From the IMG/VR virus record IMGVR_UViG_3300017963_000277, positions 1-64,000 of that record: 64,000 nt of DNA, one strand, 5' to 3'. Both the position numbers and the translations under genes were made by a program. The notes under the pieces are model-generated. The model saw only the letters and a list, made by a program, of their open reading frames with translations. It made no database searches and was not told the DNA's origin. Below, in pieces: positions 59,763-64,000 of this stretch; within the stretch, counting starts at the first letter, position 1; every line of letters begins with the position of its first letter. Origin of the DNA: a virus.

Positions 59763-59965
59763 CTACTCGTTATCTTCGTCGAATGTCCGCATACCCCAAC
59801 CGGCCTGAAAGGCTTCGGCTACCAACTCGATAGTCTTCATCTGGGCTACCAAGCGGCAGTCCGTCAGAACGGTATAGAGTCCGGTAGCTTGCTGCTGAAG
59901 GTAGATAGTCGTAACGTCTTCGGTCAGCCAGTCGTCTCTTCGGTCTCGTTAGTCTTGCGACTCAT
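59763..59965 (-). pseudogene. Possible frameshifted small gene
   Basis: AAGGAGATAAACA before ATG (59965) starts a 13-codon frame ending at 59924. The -1 frame continues as WLTEDVTTIYLQQQATGLYT and VAEAFQAGWGMRTFDEDNE to a stop at 59763. The downstream sequence looks coding (helical, ordered codons) but lacks a good start of its own. Either a one-base change broke a 66-residue gene, or translation is coupled or shifted at CTGA. A sequencing error is possible. Confidence 0.45.
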
Positions 59966-59976
59966 TGTTTATCTCC

Positions 59977-60183
59977 TTAGTTATCTTTGCCTGCTTGGTC
60001 GATTCGATCTAGGATACACCCCATCACTTCGCTCTTAACTTCAATCCGCATTGCATTGCCGATAGTTGCAATCCAAATAACTTCGTTATTACAACGAGAC
60101 CATTTCACGATAGTCCAGCTACCGTAGCGAAAAGTTCGTTTGTCAATTCTCTCTACGTAACGTCTTAGCTTTCTCGTTGTCAT
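59977..60183 (-). CDS. Hypothetical 68-residue protein
   Basis: AAGGAGATAGTA precedes the ATG. The basic protein (RKLRRYVERIDKRTFRYGSW, TIVKWSRCNNEVIWIATIGN) reads as a small beta-sheet protein with a helix. It is the first gene of the leftward operon, right after the long noncoding region. Confidence 0.55.
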   Translation of the reverse strand: MTTRKLRRYVERIDKRTFRYGSWTIVKWSRCNNEVIWIATIGNAMRIEVKSEVMGCILDRIDQAGKDN

Positions 60184-60872
60184 TACTATCTCCTTCGGGT
60201 TTCGTTTGGTTACTCGTCAGGGTAGGGTACCAATCCCCACCAACCCGTTCCGAACCAAGTAGGACTTACCGTAGTAATCCAGTGCCTTAGTTCGGCGTAG
60301 GCGAAGTAGCCCCAAGCTCGTCAGCTTGCGTCTTCGGTTAGCATTACTCTCTACTGTTTCGCGTAGTCTCGTTGAGCTTAGTCGTCGTCGTATGGTAAGG
60401 ACTCGACTTAGCCCGTCGTTGACTCTGGTAGCTACTTGAGCTTCTTAGTCGGAAGAAGTCCGAGAGAGTAACCCGCCTCATCCGGCGGTAGGTTAGGTCT
60501 AACCGAAGTAACCCCTATGGGCTACTTCTTAGTTTGCTTTCCGAATCGTTCCGGGTAGAATCCGGTGATCGGGGCTGAGTATTCCGGTTGGCTTTCTCAA
60601 AGGAGCACTAACAGTCGTCTCGACGTTAGGTCTAAGTACGCTCAGGAAAGTTTCCGTTTCCGTCTCAGGCCGTTTAAGTTATCAAAGAGCTAACCGACTA
60701 CTAAGAGGTTAGTCTATTTATCGACTTTCGTAAAGCGAACTACGCCCGTAACGGGTAAAAAAGTCGAGATTTTACGAAAAAAACCACCGGAGACCTTAAA
60801 ACAAGAGGTTTTCGGCGGTATTCGTAGGGCGGTTTTACCCGTTTCGAGCGTATCCTGAGGAGAGTCTAGAAG
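60184..60872. other. Long noncoding region upstream of the leftward small-gene operon
   Basis: About 690 bases without a supported gene. It holds the leftward terminator of the ParB-like gene (60777-60819) and should hold the promoter of the 54.6-60.2 kb operon, though I see no clear -35/-10 pair. Short inverted repeats are common (GCCTCATCCGGCGG, CTAACC/GGTTAG near 60690-60712, CCCGTAACGGG at about 60754). The TAGCCC and GTAACCC/AGTAGCC motifs repeat. A replication origin or structured leader RNA is possible. Confidence 0.5.
60777..60819 (-). terminator. Leftward terminator after the ParB-like gene
   Basis: Read leftward: ACCGCCGAAAACC (60819-60807) pairs with GGTCTCCGGTGGT (60795-60783) with one G-U pair and two mismatches, followed by TTTTTTT (60783-60777). 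Confidence 0.8.
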
Positions 60873-62129
60873 TTATTCGGCGTTTTCTAGTCCGAAGTCG
60901 ATGCCGCCTAGATTGGAAGAGTCGACTAGCCAGGGGATTCCGTGCTCGTCAGTTTCGTAGTCTAAGCTGATTGCGGACTCCGTAACCTTCTTACCGGCTA
61001 TCCAAGTATTCCACGCTTTGACGATGAGCGTTAGACGTTCCTTTAACGATACGCCATACTCGTCTTCGATCATCACCGCCAGTGCGTGCTTAACGGCGGA
61101 GAGGTCCGACGAACCTCCAGCCAGTAACGTCCAAAACTCTTCTGCCTGCTCCCAACGATCTAAGTTGAGAGTTGTCTCTTTCGTTTCTTCCGGAGTAGTT
61201 CCGTACTCCGTATCTTCAGACGTGCTACTAACGCCCATGAGGTAGAGTAAGCCAGCTGCGTAACCGGGAGAAACGAAACGTGATACCTTTCCTTCACTAC
61301 CGTCTTCTTCGTAGACGAACTTAACGGCGTCAACGAGCTTTGGATGGCGTTCTAAAAAGTCAACCGATTCAGAGACGGTACGGATAGGAGCGAACGCATC
61401 ATCTTTAGCTCTGGTTCGATCCCACATGATACGTACTGCGTTACCAGCCATCTTAGATAGCGTGTTGCGATCTTTCTTAGAGATACCCGCAAAGAACTCG
61501 CTGCGGTAAAGTACGTCCGAGATAGATCGTGGCTTACACGTATCCATCGTATTGACGGTTTCGTCGGACTCGTCGATACCTGCGACGATAACTTTCTCTA
61601 GCCAAGGTTCTTCATCCCACTTCGTAGCGTCTGAGTTTTTCTCCCACTTCTCTGCGGCTAAGATGAGAGCAATAAGAGTATGCTGACCGTTAAGAAGCGT
61701 GCCGGTTTTCCCCAGGATAATCGGTTCACCGTTTAGCCTCCAACGCTTTTGAAGTATCTCCTGAACGAGAACTTTAACCCGTCCTAGTTGAAGAGGGCGG
61801 TTAGTAGGATTGTTAAGACAACGTACCTTCTTGCCGCTATCAAGCTTGAAGAGATAATCGTTAGTCCACTTGTCGATATCAGTTTCCTGCTTCCATCCGA
61901 GCAGCTTCTTAGCTTTGTCTACGGTTAACGGATCATCAGTATCCGCTACCATGAGTTCGACTTGAGGATAGACAACCTCTCTCTCGTCGGACTTCGCTTT
62001 AGACTTACCGCTGCTCTTTCGTTTAGGGGTTGACGACGTTTTTGATGTAGTGGACTCCTTCTTACGTGGGCTCCGTTTCGCCGTAGCTGTTGCTTCCGTT
62101 TTCTTTCCGTTCGCTACTTTCTTGATCAT
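60873..62129 (-). CDS. ParB-like (sulfiredoxin-fold) nuclease/regulator
   Basis: The 418-residue protein has a low-complexity Lys/Ser/Thr N-terminus (residues 1-50). The ParB/Srx motif GTLLNGQHTLIALILAAE follows at about 143-160, preceded by VKVLVQEILQKRWRLNGEPI. An ATP/nucleotide-type region (VIVAGIDESDETVNTMDTCK with PRSISDVL) and a long helical C-terminus complete it. ParB-fold phage proteins act as CTPases, nucleases or regulators. This one may bind DNA near the noncoding region to its left. It overlaps the next gene by one base. Confidence 0.7.
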   Translation of the reverse strand: MIKKVANGKKTEATATAKRSPRKKESTTSKTSSTPKRKSSGKSKAKSDEREVVYPQVELMVADTDDPLTVDKAKKLLGWKQETDIDKWTNDYLFKLDSGKKVRCLNNPTNRPLQLGRVKVLVQEILQKRWRLNGEPIILGKTGTLLNGQHTLIALILAAEKWEKNSDATKWDEEPWLEKVIVAGIDESDETVNTMDTCKPRSISDVLYRSEFFAGISKKDRNTLSKMAGNAVRIMWDRTRAKDDAFAPIRTVSESVDFLERHPKLVDAVKFVYEEDGSEGKVSRFVSPGYAAGLLYLMGVSSTSEDTEYGTTPEETKETTLNLDRWEQAEEFWTLLAGGSSDLSAVKHALAVMIEDEYGVSLKERLTLIVKAWNTWIAGKKVTESAISLDYETDEHGIPWLVDSSNLGGIDFGLENAE

Positions 62130-62335
62130 TACTTACTCCTGCGGACTTTCTTAAACGTTACTGGGGTATACTGGTAACCAATCTCTTTCTCCGTCTCTTG
62201 AAGCTTGATCTTTCGTTTCGTCCCTTTCCGCTTCTTACGTGGCTTCGATACTTGTTCGTTCATAGGCAGACCGTCAGCTAACTCATTGGCTGATAAACAA
62301 TCTCCTAGGAACTCCGTAGAGACTACTCGCACCAT
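62129..62335 (-). CDS. Hypothetical basic 68-residue protein
   Basis: GAAGGAGCTAGTA precedes the ATG. The centre is a strong Lys/Arg stretch (KPRKKRKGTKRKIKL) suggesting nucleic-acid binding. It is the first gene of the pair transcribed left from the palindrome region. Confidence 0.55.
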   Translation of the reverse strand: MVRVVSTEFLGDCLSANELADGLPMNEQVSKPRKKRKGTKRKIKLQETEKEIGYQYTPVTFKKVRRSK

Positions 62336-62590
62336 TACTAGCTCCTTCTTCGTTAGGGTACGTATAGCAGAAACCTATTTATACCGTAATAGGCGTAGAG
62401 GGTAAAGAGAGAAGAGACGGCTGCCCTCTACTACTAGATTACTTACGTAATCTTACGTAAGTAGACCGTCCCTCTATTAGTATAATCGATTTCTAACTTA
62501 CGTAAAAGCGGACCTAGAGGCGAACGTTTAGCCGTTTAGAGGTCGGGTATATTAGGTATTAGTTAGTGAGACTAAACAAAGGAGAACGCC
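62336..62590. promoter_or_regulatory. Divergent promoter/operator region with TTACGTAA palindromes
   Basis: The 255-base gap between divergent operons contains three exact TTACGTAA palindromes (62443-62450, 62453-62460, 62498-62505), the first two 10 bases apart, one helical turn. A perfect -10 TATAAT lies at 62481-62486 on the + strand. Facing left, TTTACG (62503-62498) and TATACT (62481-62476) are 16 bases apart. A further TATATT lies at 62548-62553 near the rightward gene. This looks like an operator that controls both directions. The -35 elements are weak. Confidence 0.6.
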
Positions 62591-62824
62591 GTGATTAGAA
62601 GACAGAAGAAAGAGAAAGGTAAACGCGGTCCAGCACCGCTCTATCCGTGGGACTCTTGGTTTAAGCGAAAGAGACCGTTTAGCATCTACCGGCATAGAGA
62701 CTTCGAATGCCAACCACACGCGATGGCTGCTATGTTTCGTACGAGAGCTAGTGAACGCGGTACGTCGGTAAGCATAACAATCGAAGAAGACATGCTAACG
62801 ATTCAGGTAGGAGCTTACGACTAA
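62591..62824 (+). CDS. Hypothetical basic 77-residue protein
   Basis: GTG start after AAAGGAGAACGCC. Basic N-terminus (RRQKKEKGKRGPAPLYPW) and a beta end (SVSITIEEDMLTIQVGAYD). No family recognised. Its stop overlaps the next ATG. Confidence 0.6.
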   Translation: MIRRQKKEKGKRGPAPLYPWDSWFKRKRPFSIYRHRDFECQPHAMAAMFRTRASERGTSVSITIEEDMLTIQVGAYD

Positions 62825-63309
62825 TGATTTATATCGGTATCGACCCAGGTAAGGGTGGTGGGTTGGCCTTTCTAAGAGAAGGTATTCATACGAGCGTTAA
62901 GCTACTACGCTTCTCAGAGATAGGCGTAGCTCCAATGCCTGATACTGAAACCGACATTGCGGAACTTCTAGAAGAGTGGGTAGTAGACGAAGAATGCTGC
63001 GCGGTACTCGAACAAGTAAACGCGATGCCTAAGCAGGGCGTAACTAGCTCGTTTAACTTCGGTCGCAACTACGGATTCATTCGCGGTTGTCTAATCTCTT
63101 TCGGAGTTCCTTTCCAGGAAGCTGTCCCACGTAAGTGGATGAAGGGCTTAGGTATTCGGACTAGGAAGAAAACCGAAACGAGTAGCCAGTGGAAGAACTT
63201 CCTTAAGGGAGCAGCCCAACAGCACTTCGGTAACGCTGCTCCTAAGCTAACGCTAAAGACGTGTGACGCTCTTCTCATCGCGGAGTACTGTTGGAGAACA
63301 AACCGATGA
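62824..63309 (+). CDS. RuvC-like Holliday junction resolvase
   Basis: The 161-residue protein has the RNase H-fold acidic centre of RuvC-like resolvases: IGIDPGKGGGLAF (Asp7), a Glu in AVLEQVNAMPKQGVTSSFNF, and an Asp in KTCDALLIAEYC. It resolves branched recombination or replication intermediates and can clear DNA for packaging. TAATG overlap with the previous gene; the next gene starts inside its stop. Confidence 0.85.
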   Translation: MIYIGIDPGKGGGLAFLREGIHTSVKLLRFSEIGVAPMPDTETDIAELLEEWVVDEECCAVLEQVNAMPKQGVTSSFNFGRNYGFIRGCLISFGVPFQEAVPRKWMKGLGIRTRKKTETSSQWKNFLKGAAQQHFGNAAPKLTLKTCDALLIAEYCWRTNR

Positions 63310-63518
63310 CCTACAAAACCGGCAAGTGTAAGGACCAAGAAGAAGTTGAAGAGAGAATCGAATCTATAAAGGAGATACTCAAAGAACACGAGATAGAAAT
63401 GAACGTTGGCGGTTGCGGCTGTTGTGGTTCTCCGTGGGTTTCGTTTTCCTACAAAGGAGACGTAATCTTAGACGATGAGTGTGGAGCGAACTTTGCTACA
63501 GAAGGTTTCGAAGAATGA
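63306..63518 (+). CDS. Hypothetical 70-residue protein with CGCC motif
   Basis: ATG 63306 overlaps the resolvase stop. A helical N-terminal half (EEVERIESIKEILKEHEIE is the approximate pattern) and NVGGCGCCGSPWVSFSYKGD suggest a metal- or redox-binding loop. Coupled with both neighbours. Confidence 0.55.
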   Translation: MTYKTGKCKDQEEVEERIESIKEILKEHEIEMNVGGCGCCGSPWVSFSYKGDVILDDECGANFATEGFEE

Positions 63519-64000
63519 GCCGATGGACTACTCATAAGAAGAAGTGGAGTAACTGTAAAAAGTGTGAGCTTTGGAAGACTCGAAAGAAGGTAGTGCTATT
63601 GAGAGGTAAGCTACCGTGCGACGTTCTTATGATTGGAGAAGCTCCTGGAGCTAGTGAGAACGTAGTTGGAAATCCGTTCGTAGGTCCAGCGGGTAAACTG
63701 TTGAACGGTATTATCTCCGAAGCTACCGAAGACGTCAGCTGGAGATTCGCTTTTACTAATCTAGTTGCGTGTATTCCTCTGGACGAAGACTCGAACAAGA
63801 TTAGTGAGCCTAGTAAGTCTTGTATTCGTAAGTGTAGAAATCGTCTACGCGAAGTTGTAAGACTAGCTAGGCCCCAAGCTATCGTACGAATAGGTAAGCT
63901 CTCTACTACGTACGCTACGCCAGAGCACCTAGGAACGGACGAACTAGAAGAGTCTATTCTCTTCGCGGATATTATCCACCCCGCAGCTATCCTTCGTGCG
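63515..64000 (+). CDS. Family 4-type uracil-DNA glycosylase (partial, 3' end beyond the window)
   Basis: The first 162 residues show C14 and C17 of the Fe-S cluster (NCKKCELW), the catalytic-loop motif GEAPGASEN at 41-49, FVGPAGKLLNGII (56-67), a third and fourth cluster Cys (LVACIPL C86, SCIRKC C103), and IIHPAAILR at 153-161. It removes uracil, or perhaps 5-hydroxymethyluracil, from DNA. In a phage that likely carries modified thymidine this raises how its own DNA is spared. Frame open to the window edge. Confidence 0.85.
   Translation, partial: MSRWTTHKKKWSNCKKCELWKTRKKVVLLRGKLPCDVLMIGEAPGASENVVGNPFVGPAGKLLNGIISEATEDVSWRFAFTNLVACIPLDEDSNKISEPSKSCIRKCRNRLREVVRLARPQAIVRIGKLSTTYATPEHLGTDELEESILFADIIHPAAILRA

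Overview
This window is part of the genome of a tailed double-stranded DNA phage with siphovirus-type tail genes. The evidence is the gene order terS-terL-portal-MuF-capsid-neck-tail tube-G/GT chaperones-tape measure, short overlapping genes nearly all preceded by AAGGAG-type ribosome sites, and a family A DNA polymerase with its own primase-helicase. I see no tRNA, integrase or CRISPR. The host cannot be fixed from sequence alone. The secreted serine protease, collagen-like repeats and family resemblances suggest an environmental, possibly planctomycete-like host, but that is a guess.

Layout. 1-5 kb: an acidic protein, a terminator, a nucleotide-sugar epimerase and small proteins. 4.4-18.4 kb: replication and nucleotide genes (DNA polymerase, HNH protein, 5'-nucleotidase-like HAD protein, MazG-like protein, primase-helicase) wrapped around a dense cassette at 6.46-14.8 kb. 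The cassette looks like a thymidine hypermodification pathway. It holds the helical partner and P-loop kinase of the 5-hydroxymethyl-dU DNA kinase type, a radical SAM enzyme, an aGPT-Pplase-type transferase, a fold-type II PLP enzyme, a GT-A-like glycosyltransferase, an amidoligase and a thymidylate-synthase-family dUMP hydroxymethylase candidate. One leftward gene (12.7-13.1 kb) encodes a histone H1-like protein with a winged-helix-like C-terminus. 18.4-20.2 kb: a PAPS-type sulfotransferase and small accessory proteins, one resembling a family linked to anti-defence genes.

20.2-33.6 kb is the head and neck block: terminases, portal, MuF protein, a protease/scaffold gene with a nested in-frame scaffold start, capsid, connectors, a secreted trypsin-like protease and a nuclease. 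33.6-42.3 kb holds a 2044-residue fibre with three copies each of two modules, a beta-propeller glycosidase-like protein and a tandem-repeat protein. 42.3-51.7 kb is the tail: completion proteins, tube protein, a -1 frameshifted chaperone pair, tape measure and a run of Cys/Trp-rich tail proteins. 51.6-54.2 kb encodes two glycosyltransferases.

The polarity then flips. 54.6-62.3 kb is leftward and consists mostly of tiny early-type genes plus a UvrD-like helicase and a ParB-like protein. It ends at a leftward terminator by the end of the rightward block. 62.6-64 kb is rightward again: a RuvC-like resolvase and the start of a family 4-type uracil-DNA glycosylase.

How it fits together (inference): the TS homologue would make 5-hydroxymethyl-dUMP, polymerase would incorporate it, and the kinase, transferase, PLP, radical SAM, amidoligase and glycosyltransferase enzymes would elaborate it in finished DNA. 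The nucleotidase and MazG proteins could tune the dNTP pool. The likely benefit is resistance to host restriction. The combination with an amidoligase and a glycosyltransferase is the most promising candidate here for an undescribed system.
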